Source: Eumeta japonica
Taxonomy: Eukaryota; Arthropoda; Insecta; Lepidoptera; Psychidae
Direction: 5' to 3'
Assembly (NCBI GenBank): GCA_005406025.1
Contig: BGZK01000161.1
Span: 372,001 to 436,000 of the forward strand
DNA: 64,000 nucleotides
Part shown: in pieces, positions 1 to 11,600 of the stretch
How the letters are laid out: the number at the start of each line of letters is the position of its first letter
Position numbering within the stretch: the first letter of the stretch is position 1
The notes under the pieces: model-generated
The model's database searches: none
What the model was told of the DNA's origin: nothing
What the model saw: the letters and a program-made list of their open reading frames with translations, nothing else
Program-made: the position numbers and the translations under genes

Positions 1-989
1 TATTGGGATGTTCTCAAGAGGGTTGTTTCCGATCACAGCCGAATTGATTTAATGAGTTTAACTTACGTCAAAGCTAATCCATTCGCTAGGTGCTTCGAAA
101 AGTCCGTTAAGCTGTTAATCCCGTAGGTGCTTAGCGCTCTAACTTGTTTTGGGTTAGCGGGGAAGAGGTGATGTCCAAATCCCTCTATCTGAAATAAAAA
201 AGTTTGAAGGAGGCCATGTTTCAAGGGTGGAGCGATTAAAACTCGACACGATAACTTAAGGATTGTCCATTGATTACGTGAGGTACGAAGGGGGAGGAGG
301 GAGTTTGGAAGAAATCACAAAGTATCACAGGAGGGGAGGGGGTTGTAATGAGATATCACGTGATTGAAGTATGTATTATATGTACCTACTGCTTGCTGGT
401 GGTGCTATGATAAGTAATGCTAAGTAATTTGGCATCTTTAACCTACTAAAACTAAGAAGAAAACCAAAATGTTGATTGCAAGCCCCTATGCTTTTGGATC
501 GTTTTTTCGTGCCAAACCAAATCGAGCTAACCTCGACGTCTGTCTGTATATTAAGCCAAATCAATCATACATACTATAGTGTTTATAATAAAATTATCTA
601 CATTTTTCTATTATGTGAGGACCGATTTAGGTATACCTACTTTGCACTCCTAACCGTTTTATTGAGGAAAAATAATGAAGGTAAATTACTTAGGTGAGCT
701 TATCTGTTTCAACTTACTGGTATTAGGTACAGCTGGTATTAAACTTTAGTTGTCCTTGGCGCATTAGTTACATCATCATCATCGACATCATCGTAAAAAC
801 TGTTGAAATAATCATTAATTACAAAAAGAGCGTCGTCGAGATATGAGGGGCCAATCCCATCACGTATGTTCATTTATACATTGTATTGTATAAAATATGT
901 ATTTCATCAGCTTTCCCACGTACGATTTTCCACACATGGATATACCTAAACTTGTTTACCTTCATCTTTTATAAGTATTGGCAATTTTT

Positions 990-1140
990 TCTGTCAATCC
1001 CTGATCCGCTTCAGATTGTGAGCCCATTACTGTTACCGATTCTGAGCCCGGGTTTCACAATCGATTTCGATCTCGTCACGTTCTCAATTATGATTCCGGT
1101 GCAGGCTCTTCATCGATTCTGATCACGTGCCGTCATAGGG
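990..1140. repeat. Dispersed 'GATTCYGRTCY' low-complexity repeat, copy 1
   Basis: Quasi-periodic hexamer-like words (ccgattctgagcccggg, cgatttcgatctcg, attccggtgcagg). Related stretches lie at 5380-5830, 15040-15356 and 35790-36020. An accidental ORF crosses it. Confidence 0.4.
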
Positions 1141-1197
1141 ACAACTCAAAGAAACCGGTGCCCATGCTAGTGTCAAAATATTTGGAAAATCCAAAAG

Positions 1198-1607
1198 TGC
1201 ACGACTCATAATGTTCATTCGTTTTTTGTTAATAACTATTAAACGACACAAATCAAGTTAACCATTTTCAATACCAATCTCCGGACAGTGGATCTCAAGC
1301 TATTAAAAAAAAATGGATCAAATTAGTGAATTTTTACGCTCGCTATCGTGTCCGGAACGAAAAAAGTGTTGATTGACAGGAAATTTCTTTTGACTATTTT
1401 GATAGTTTTTTCTAATTGTATTATGTTAAATCGATTTGAACCAGTGATAGAATTAATCTTCATTAAATTATCTATCAAATAGTGCACAGGTTAATAAAAT
1501 TACATGAATTATTAATCGTGTTATTGATGAAAAAAGTTACGAAATTGAGGAAAAAAAATTATTCGTTCGTAGAGCACTTCTTAATGCTTCGCATTATGAG
1601 TCGTGCA
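1198..1607. mobile_element. Short inverted-repeat element (~410 bp)
   Basis: A perfect 16-base inverted pair, TGCACGACTCATAATG at 1198-1213 and its complement at 1592-1607, encloses AT-rich non-coding DNA. A diverged single end (ccaaaagtgcaagactcg) is found near 5258-5275. No clear target duplication was seen, so the superfamily is unknown. Confidence 0.5.
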
Positions 1608-2689
1608 ATAAAATATGGGGTACATCACAGGGGTGTAGTGTGGCTTTCTATAAATTAAATAATTTTTAGAATTATTGTAGAAATGTAAACATGCGGATGA
1701 AGCCGGGGGAAAAATTAAATTAACCTATTTACTCGGGAGTGGTGTAACTTTCTATTAATGAAAGAATTTTTAGAAATGGTCCAGTAGTACTTATATTCAA
1801 TAGCATAAATAGGCAGAGAAAGTCGATTTTTTATTTATTCCTATCTTTGCGGGTAGAAGGGATAATAAAACATATGAGTTGTTGCGAACCTCTGTACGCG
1901 CGGAATGTCCGATTTACGTGGATGTACAAAATCCCCAAAATCTGAATAGTGATCTTTGCCAGTAGTCCTATGTTTTGGTAAGAGCTTTATGGAACGCCAC
2001 CATCAGTATAGTGATGCCTTCGGCGCGTGACTCCCCTACGAGTGGTCTTCTATAGACCGTCTTACAAGATGACAATTTTCATTTTCCGAATCACCATGTA
2101 GGATTGTATAAACAAAATTTTATATTTATAACTCTCATAAAGCAATGTGTAATATTAAATTGTAATAAGCAGTCCTGGATTTGTCAATAGGCCGTGTAGA
2201 CCGCGGCCTAGGGGCGGCAGCGTCCTAGGGGCGGCAGATTTCAGAACATTATTAATTTAGAAAGGTACATAGGGCGGCGGAAATAAAGTGGCCTACACTC
2301 ATAAAAAATATAAATACGCCACTGGTAATAAGTATCATCAATTGAATTTGTGTATTACTATCCATAAATTGCTTTTCTATAATTTACAATGTAGTATATA
2401 TACATATAAATATTTTCGAAGTAGAGAGACAAACATGCCAGTAGCCAAAACAATCTTTCATTGTAATCGTTTGTATGTCGTCATCATAGACAAAGTCATA
2501 CTGAGGTTTATTAATATCAGTCTATTACGATTGCATGAGACATTATGAAAACTTCATATAGGTTTCATACTCGCTTCGTAATAGACGTTTCCAGTGAAAT
2601 TATTAGCTGATGCAAATTCGCTAAGATTAAGCATCATATGTCCAAATCTGTATTTTTATTGTATAATTAAAAAAGGGCGAATCGAAGGG

Positions 2690-2850
2690 GTCATGGGTGT
2701 CATGACTCTCCCTGCGGGCCGGGTCTTTATTTTACTATAGTAATCGAATTTTCGGGAGACAAACGAGCTTACGAGCTACCAAAGAGCTGATAGTCGTCGC
2801 CGCCCATGGACTTTTGCAACCCCAGAGGAGTCAATCAGTGCGCTTCAATA
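2690..2850. repeat. Dispersed repeat tail (LINE/SINE-like)
   Basis: Contains gagcttacgagctacc, then tcgtcgccgcccatggac, then cccagaggagtca. This word order is shared by a very common lepidopteran repeat tail (recalled, not searched). A diverged relative is at 20124-20200. No coding capacity. Confidence 0.45.
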
Positions 2851-3741
2851 CAATAAATTACAAGGACATAATGAGACATATATTTCACAAGCAACACATA
2901 TTGGTATAAATTACTATCTGATTCTATAATCTAAGGAGTAATAATATCCTATTAATAATAGATAAGTTGATAGTCGTCGGTACAATTTGTCGCATTACAA
3001 ATTGTTTATTGTAGTGTCTTCAATCTAGAAAGTCAGCCCATGCTATACAATCTATGTATATTGTAGTAATATTATGAAAGTTTAAAGTTTATTTACATCT
3101 TTTTGCTCAGTGCAGCCTAGCGCGAGTTAACGAGTTCGAGGTCTTCATTACGGGGTAGAACCTCTAAACGATGCCGGTGCTTTTCCAAATCCCAAGGTAC
3201 TCGGAACACCCTGGGATTTGACCCATCTAAGGTTAGCATAGTTGGGAGTTGAAGGAGACCTAATCATACTCCTACAGTTTTTCAACGGTTTCATTGAGTC
3301 GGTTGACATCTAAAGCGAGAACATCGGTAGGCCCATGATAGGCCACTTCGTGACCTTTTGATAAAGTGTTGGGAAGAAGTACCTTGTATAGAGAAGGCGG
3401 TTGAAATGATTGATTCGTTAGGGTGATTGACCGATGTGCTGAAGCATCACTCTGACACGTCGTTCATATACTGTACACGGGCATGGTAGGGACTTCTAAG
3501 TCTCTATGAAGGATAGGGCTCCTGACACATCGTCAGCTGCCTTTCCATAGAATTTATTCTGTAGGCCTTATAAGTAGGGTAATTCCGATGAGGCGGCGTA
3601 AGCAAAGACTGGACATACGTATGTCATCACCAGCATTAGGTACGCACAATTATTCCATAACGATATTTTACTTTTTCTACTTATGATACAGCTAGGGCGC
3701 GCCATGTAGAAATGAGCTGTTTGTCTGACACGTTTGATATA

Positions 3742-4780
3742 CAGTCAAACCTAGGTAAGTGAGAAAACTCTATAAGTGAGAGTAATATAGCCAGGACCCG
3801 TCGTTTTAAGCTCCCAAAACCTCTATTAGCGAGAAACAGAAACCTCTGTAAGAGGGAGTCGCTTTTCCCTCATGGACCTCCGTAAGTGAGACTGCTACTT
3901 ATCTTTACCTCTATAAGCGACAGTCGAGCTTTATTTATTTATAAATACACACATAAAAGATATACACATACAGTAACAGATGACAAAACAAATTACAAAT
4001 TTAACATCTGCTATTTTATGACTCATTCTTAACTTTCGTGGAACTTCCTACCATTGTTTTTGTATTGTTTTCTCGTCAATATTGTACATATTCTATTTCG
4101 TGGAACTGAATAACGTTATTTTGTCGTATTCTTTTCGAATGGACACGTGTGCCTGTGTACCGAGAACAAACCGACGACGATATCGTTAAGAATTGTGTGA
4201 ACACTTGTATTGCTGGAAATGACAGTGAAGACGAGGCACAGATTCCGGAAACAGAAATAAAGATCATTCCAATGAAGCTAGCTTTAAATGCGTTGGAGAC
4301 TGTCCTTCATTACTTTAAATACGCGGCGGTTGTTTATCGATCAATATTCGACAAAATTTACGAGTTAGAGAAAAATATTCAAAATACAAAAACAGAAACC
4401 CAAACGAAATTGACGGATTTTTTTAAGTGTAAATAAGTTCTAAATAAAATAAAATTACATAGTGCATTAATTTTTGTTTTGTTTTCGTAAGCATCTTGAT
4501 ACCTACCCTTATAAAGTACTTATATCTCGAAATCTAATGAACGTAACATGTACACACTATTAAAAATATATGTTGTGCATATTATGCACATAATTTTATC
4601 ATATTACATATTTACTACATTCGTACTTGCTGTGACCGCTAGCTGTGATAGCTGCGTACCTCTATAAGAGAAATGCTACCCATGTACCTGCATTAGCGAG
4701 AAACTTGGATTAGTGACAAACCTCTATAAGCGAGAATGAGATTGTGCTCCGTTGAACTCTCGCTTATCCAGGTTTAACTG
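3742..4780. mobile_element. Non-autonomous Tigger/pogo-type DNA transposon
   Basis: The ends are near-perfect inverted repeats: the left begins CAGTCAAACCTAGGTAAGTG and the right, reversed, CAGTTAAACCTGGATAAGCG. Both are flanked by TA (3740-3741 and 4781-4782), the pogo-superfamily target. Additional TIR-like words (cctctataagcgag) repeat inside both flanks. The interior holds one short ORF, listed separately. Confidence 0.85.
4149..4436 (+). pseudogene. Remnant of Tigger-type transposase C-terminus
   Basis: A 95-codon open frame inside the TA-flanked element. It ends in a helical segment (EKNIQNTKTETQTKLTDFF), the tail expected after the DDE domain of Tigger/jerky-like transposases. The catalytic DDE domain and the HTH DNA-binding domains are absent, so it cannot encode an active transposase. 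The opening ATG is probably accidental; the frame is a truncated remainder. Confidence 0.6.
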
Positions 4781-5379
4781 TAATCTCTGAAGTGGAGATG
4801 CAATCATGATACCTAAACATTTATAGTTGTGTTACCACGGAGTAGGTGCGCTTAGCGTGTAGGTGTAATCGTTATTGGAATGTCTCGTCTTCTTCTACTT
4901 TATCTGTAATCAAAGTAAATGGCTGCTTATTTTTCCGGCTTTGTCTCAGTCTTCCCGAGTTGGCACCACAAGCAGCGTCAGCACATTAATGGCTATTTGA
5001 ATGCGAAGAATAATTGTTTTCAGCCTACGACAGTGTAAGTAGAATGTAGTATCGCACGCGAAGAACACGAGTCGGAACCTGAAGTTAGTTACGAACAACA
5101 TGTACAACTAACGTAACTATCTACAATGTAACTTGGCATATATGTTATATATGTATACGCCAAGTGCATAAAGGACGGAATTGTGAAGCCCGGCGGTACT
5201 CGTATTCTGACTGATCTTTTGTAGGAACGTTTTTGTGGAGGAATTTGAAAACTTGGAACATCCAAAAGTGCAAGACTCGTATTTCTTTATTTTTTTCAAC
5301 TCAATATAAATATACACATTTACATACTATAATAGCATTCTCCCGCGGCCCCACCAGCATGGACGCCGGATGAATTAAT

Positions 5380-5830
5380 TCTTTCATCTTCTATATCGAC
5401 CTATCGCGCTGTCGACCACAATTCCAATGGTGTTTCTACTTTCGATTTCAGTCCTGGCTCCGCTGTTGATTCCGGTTCTGGTCCCGAATACAGATTTCGA
5501 TTCTGTTCGAAATATACGTGATGGACCCGCGGCCCCGTCCTCCTGTACAGGACGATTTTTTCCCCTTTTTACAGAGAAATAGAAATTTATCAACCATGAT
5601 CCCAATCTCGGTCACGTTATCGATTCTATAGCAGGAGAAGCCATATTATTGCATCGAAAACACATGTAATGTCGCAATTTTTTTTTTATAATGGGACGAT
5701 CTAAATTTTGCTCTTGATACCCGAATCGATGTCGACTTTGAACCTTTCTTAAACATTGTTGCTGCCAATAGACAATCGGCATGAGCGAAGAATTCGTCCT
5801 ACGATCACGCAAGCAAAGCCGCGAGTAAAA
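5380..5830. repeat. Dispersed 'GATTCYGRTCY' low-complexity repeat, copy 2
   Basis: Words such as gttgattccggttctggt and cccgaatacagatttcga recur. The segment ends with acgcaagcaaagccgcgag, a tail also seen in the copy at 15040-15356. Accidental ORFs on the minus strand arise from the repetition. Confidence 0.45.
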
Positions 5831-7446
5831 GTTGATATCTTTGCAAACTGTAGCCTGTATGTTATTTTGATGTGTAAGCTATATTACTGTACGGGTTCGG
5901 CTAATTCCGTTAAGCCGTTAAAACGTGATTGAGTAATAAACATCAATATATAGAAAAATATAAACTTTCGCGTTTATGATATTAAAGGACATTAAATTAA
6001 ATATTACGATATTGTAATAATTTAAGGTTCCAACTTTTTTTAACTTCCCTCTTAAAACGAAACATGAGTTGAGACATTCGACAGGGGGTCTACTCAATTC
6101 ACACTCTGAAAATTTTAATTGATTCCACCTTTTCATTTTGAAAATCCCAAAAATAAGATTTTTAGATTTTTTTTTTAAAAACGTTTTAACTACTCTACCT
6201 CGAAATTTAATCAATTCTTTCCAAAAAGTTGCATCGACTGCTACAAACCGCATAATAGGTTGGTATGTTTTGAAAGATATGTACGTATTGGTTAAAAATT
6301 GATATAACGTGTTTTTTTAGAATGTTGTTTCAAATACTCTACAGATAAATTCCAAAAACTAATCAGCTGTTGTACTTCAAAAACAATGTCTATTGTCGCA
6401 AAGTGCATCAAAATCGTTTGGTTTGTTCTAGAGATATAATTAACAAAATATTCACAAAGTGTTTTTCGAAAGAATTTGTAAAATTCGTGTTGGATTGTTT
6501 GCTACTCCATCATCTTTTTCTGCTTAAAAAACTGCTTCGAATGTCGTAAAGCAGATGAAAATCGAAACACGAATTCGAAAAACATGGGAGTTTTATTATT
6601 AAAACATAGCGATTTTTCTTTAATAAATATAGATTTTTGAACTCAATAAGCTCAAAAGGTAATATACCTGTATTTTTGAGCTCGAAAAGCTCAAAAAAGC
6701 ACTGAAATCGATCATTTCAGCTCAGAGCTTAGTATTTTAATACTATTTTATTTTTGAACACATTGAGCTCGAAAGCATAAACAAGAAGTTTCAGGGCCTG
6801 CATGACTTGCAGGGCCAATCGTCTTTTGAATGTTTGAGCTCAAAAAGCTTAAAAATTTATCTACAACTGTTTTTATTAATATATAGAGATCAAAAAGACA
6901 TCGATAAATATCATAGCGGAAAGTTTCAAGAATGGACTCCAAAGTTAACCGATTTTCAGATTTTTTTTTTTCATCATATCCGGACGACCCTCTTGAATGG
7001 ATCCTAATCTTGTGAATATGGGAAGATAATCTATGTCGAAGCAGAGAAGTGTTCCGATGCACCCTGATCTCATCGTTACGCTTTTAACGAGTGCGTTATC
7101 GAGGATATCTATCTGGCCTACGCTGGACTTTATCTGGGAAATGTATCGGTGAGTCGCGAAAACGTAGAACTCTAACGCACAAGGGGATGAGTCTCGTCCA
7201 TTACTGTTAGCCACGGTCCAGAAGGGGTTCAGTCAACCCCTCCCCTAAAAAATCATACTGACTTTTACTTCATCTCACTGATCGATAGTTTACGGAGATT
7301 TTAAAATCTTACAGGTAAAAACAGGAGAATCAAAAATACAAAATATATACAAAAATTTAATTTTTTTTTCCAAAATACCTTATTTCTAAATAAAGATTTT
7401 ATGAAAAATTATCTATAATTTATTTTTTATTAATATCTAAAAATTA

Positions 7447-7552
7447 TCTGTTTGAACAATTATCGATAATTGTTCAAACAGACTCTAAGAGCAACTAATT
7501 AGTTGTTTTTGGAGTCGGTTCCAGGTAAAGATAAATTAGACACGGTCGTGTC
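7447..7552. repeat. Three palindromes in a row
   Basis: A perfect 36-base palindrome centred on ATCGAT (7447-7482) is followed at once by an imperfect hairpin (7481-7516, core CAACTAATTAGTTG) and then GACACGGTCGTGTC (7539-7552, a near-palindrome). They sit at the left edge of a repeat-like stretch containing actgactcatcacgag. Confidence 0.7.
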
Positions 7553-8517
7553 ACCTTAGAAGTTTTTACCTCGATATTTTATTTACATAGTATATAAGTG
7601 ACACCACATTGACTGACTCATCACGAGATTTCCTAAACCTTGATCCAATTGGCTTAAAATTTGGCAAATTTACTCTTTTCATATCGTAGATGCTTACCAA
7701 GAACGGAGTTTATGCTAATCCTGTCAAAAACAAATTTTTCATCTACCATCACATATACCATGTCATAGTCAATTTCAAGGCTCTGGTTCCTATATTAGTG
7801 ACTGTTGATTATGCAACAGTAAATAGAGTGTTTGTAGAATAATTCCATATCATACCCAGAGCACTCTGTCAGTATTTGTACATAATTTGATGTTTCGCAT
7901 GTTTTATGACTCTGGTTTTAGGAATACTTCCTGAATTAAAATTATATCTAGAGTACTCCTTTGCATACATATCCGGCTATGTTGTTTTTCATCCGTAAGT
8001 ACTAAATGAAACTACGAGTACATTTGCGCCCATGCGACGAAATCGGGGACAAATTACAACACATCCCTAAATATGAATAATACAAACTCACACCTATTTT
8101 CCCGAAGGGTAAGCAAAAACTATAAATTCCCGCATGGTACTATCTTTGCATATCTCTCTCTTTACTGAGATCCATCAATCTTTTCATGTAAGCTGGTCGT
8201 TTCTCATAAATACCACTAGTGTTATAGTAATCGGATGCCTACTAAGTACACACAAATTTTTATATTCAATATAATGCCATGCCACCTAAATTGTGAAAGA
8301 CATATGTCATTCTTTACCAAATATGATTGTCGAACTCCATGCCATAAGGCAGTCTCATACAAAATTTAATCTTCCTTTTATTACCCTTAAAAGGTGAACC
8401 CAAAAATTCTTTCTTATTGGGTCCCAACTAATTCATAAAATTTGTTGTCTTTGAAATGAGGATTGAAGAAATTAAAAGACCTCTTTATATGTATTAATAT
8501 TTTTTTCATTATTTACC

Positions 8518-8527
8518 TTTATTTATT
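8518..8527 (-). terminator. Likely polyadenylation signals of TTF2
   Basis: Two overlapping TTTATT hexamers on the plus strand read AATAAA on the minus strand about 145 bases past the TTF2 stop codon. Position and orientation fit a 3' end, but the surroundings are AT-rich, so chance matches are expected. Confidence 0.4.
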
Positions 8528-8668
8528 ATACATATTTGAACACAATTGTAAACAATATTAAATATCCTTCATTTTTATTATCACAATTAATGCTCAATAT
8601 TTTAGCAGATACAATTATAAAAAATATCATATTATTCTTTAAATATAATTCATAATACTGTGTAATGG

Positions 8669-11600
8669 TCAATCACTCCCCATATTAAAAAGCATTTTCA
8701 AGTCCTCGATTGAAAGCTTAGACTTGTTGGTACTCTTTGCACCAGTTAGTACACTTTCGGCAAGGTCCAGTTTTGCTTGTTGTAATTTTCTGATGCTCTG
8801 TTCAACTGTATCTAAACACATAAATCTGCAAAAAAAGGTTTTTGATGTAAAATGAAAACATCAAAATAAGTGTACAACCTATCCCTATGAAAGGTGAATA
8901 ACCTACTAGCCTAGTACGCTTGTTGTAAATTTGTCTTCTTTATAATGTTAATGTGACTAAATATTATTCCTTCGGCATTAATTTGAACTGAAACATGATA
9001 CAAATATTGTTTGTTTGAGATCATTCATTACCGGTATATGCGCACGTCACGTTTTTGTCCAACACGATATATGCGGTCCTGCGCTTGCTCTTCGAGCTGT
9101 GGGTTCCAATGAGGATCTACCAGCAGCAAGTGGTTGCCGCCGCAAAGGTTTAAACCTACTCCACCAGCACATAGTGACAGCAGCATGACCTGCAAACATA
9201 AAATTTTTAGTTATTACTAGTAGTTAATTGAAGACATTGAAACATTATAAGATAAAGGAATACTTGCATATAAATTATATTATTACTTAGACTTAATAAT
9301 TTACTTTAATAAAAATAATTAAATGATATTAAAATTATTATAATTTCATTTATAATGAAATTATAAATTGAAAACACAAAGAACTCATTTGTTTGACACA
9401 CCTTTTTAGAACACTTATTTGGAATTGTCATGATGTAACATAAACTATGAACTATTTACTTGTGAAAAATTGAAAAACCATAAGAAGTACCAACAAAAAC
9501 TATATATTTATTGTTCCATATTTTCAGTAATTTAAGTTTCTTTGTTCTCCAGATTTCACAGTTCCAATTTTAATTGTACTTAACTTTACAATAAAACTAT
9601 TTAATGATTCATATCTTAAAATTTTTTATTTTTCAGTATTTTGTAGATAACTATCTATAAATTATAATAAAGAAATTAATTTAAAAATTTAAATAATTCA
9701 CCTAATTTTATTAAAGGTTTATATACATCTTCATATTTCAATATTTCAATAAAATTTATATTCCACAATTTATTTAAAGAAATCCACTCAAAACTTTTTA
9801 TCAACCTCAATTTCATAATCAAAACCATTGTAAATTTTTCCATTGAAATTAATACATCACATTCCTACTAATATAAAATTACTCGTTATTGCAAATTATA
9901 ACCCTATATTGCTATGATATTAATTTAGATATTATTATAGAGACAAGAGATATTTATATTATAGAGATAGCATTATTTATTTCTAATATTATTTCCGAAC
10001 AATTTTCAATGAATCCAAAAGCCTTAAACACATACTTGCACTTTGGATTGCGAGTCGTTGAAGCCATCGACGACCGCGGCTCGCGCCGGAACCGGCACTT
10101 CCCCCGTCAACGTACAGCTGCGCACCTGAATCTTGCGCAGCTCTTGCTCCACCAGCTTCAACACCGACGTCCATTGCGACACCACTACCGCTTTCTCGCC
10201 TGAAAATTAACTCTTTAATTATACTACCACCACTGCAACATTATCTATTGGTGTTACTCAATATATTAGGCGAAATATATGATTTATCAGTTATCAATTT
10301 TTTTTGTTTCATCTAATTTTAGGCGTTAAAAACAATATTATTTTAACTTCAATTACGTTATCCCTGACTGAATTTACATAAAAAATTTAGCCTACTATCC
10401 AAAATATTAGCTTAAATGCTTTGGTAATTAGACTATTACACTAATAGCCAATGGAATACTGTTGTAAATTCAAACTTACATTTTGAATGAGTAGTTAAAA
10501 TTTAAGCCATTTACATTCATTTCAATAAATATGGGTATTTTTTTCAGAAAGAAACAATACGCCTACTCAGGTATGTGTATTTTGGAATATTTTTTTTTAT
10601 GTTATAAGGGAGCACTTTCTTGGTGTTTATATAAAAATTCTCGAACCTAAACATATTACAAGTAGTCAGTTACAACCAGAACAACAAAAAATTGGATTAC
10701 AACGTGAGATGTACAAAATATGAAAACATTTTTTCCCTGCTATCAGATGAACCCACAAACGTAAACCATTGAGTGTTTTCTACACATGTGCAGATTGAAA
10801 AAAAAAAGATATTGTCACTTGTCATAATGATAAAGAAAAATAATACAATACAAGTTGCACATCAAAATTTCTAAGAAAGCAATGAAACTATGGCTCAATG
10901 CCCTTTTTTTTAGAAATCCATGGCAGCATAATGGGATCATACATGGTTTCACTCAGCATATATGGAAAAATTCCTCAGATGATATACTAAAACTCTATGA
11001 TTTCTTTCACATTTTCCAGAAAAAAGCCAATATGTGTATGTAGCAAAATATAAACAAAGCTCCTTAGGAAAACTGTTTCGGCTTTAGCTTTACAAATGCT
11101 AATGAACAATGGAAAACCGCATACCTTTCTTACTGAATACATTCTCTTGTAAGCACTTTATGATAGCTTTTATCTTAGAACTCGGTGTTTTCAATTGGAA
11201 AACAGGATTGGATGGCGACAGTACTGATCTGATTGCCTCGGTAACAGTGGTGCCTTCTTCGGGTAGATCGTTCTCATCTTGGGATGTGTCGCCGTTCTGT
11301 GACAGAAAAGTATAATTACTACAATTCTTCTTTATTAACTAAGCCACCGGCATCATTTATAACATGTTAAATCTTACTGAATAAATATTTATACTAAAAT
11401 ATTCATGGCATTATTTTTATATGCAAGTTTGGACATTGTTTTTCTTTTTCCATTTCAATTGGGCAAATGATCTGAAAACTTTATTTCACTTTCAACCCTT
11501 TAATGTTGAGGTTTCCAATAATTCTCTTCAAAGATCACAATAAATTATTTTTTTATACTGTCCAATTTTCATATTATAAATAACAAATGTAATATTTGTT

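Larger units (their letters stand above)
1..3739. other. Gene-free left edge
   Basis: No exon pattern or long ORF. Apart from the repeats listed (990-1140, 1198-1607, 2690-2850), 1-400 and 3100-3660 are richer in GC and CpG than their surroundings and look like old mobile-element sequence, but no family was recognised. Confidence 0.5.
4783..8517. other. Intergenic, repeat-like, downstream of TTF2
   Basis: No host gene seen. 6600-6900 repeats the word gagctcaaaaagctcaaaa several times in varied form. 7530-7720 contains a tgactgactcatcacgag segment typical of lepidopteran repeats. The remainder is AT-rich and featureless. Confidence 0.45.

Noticed and set aside
5918..6253. Minus-strand 111-codon open frame
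   Set aside because: Low-complexity AT-driven composition, no family resemblance and no splice context.
6945..7214. Minus-strand 89-codon open frame that reads like a protein
   Set aside because: No recognisable domain, no phased neighbouring exons, and it lies in repeat-like sequence. Kept as unassigned.
10036..10203. Plus-strand and alternate-frame ORFs over 9889-10203
   Set aside because: They are shadows of the TTF2 exon 10036-10199, whose phase and SNF2 motifs settle the strand.
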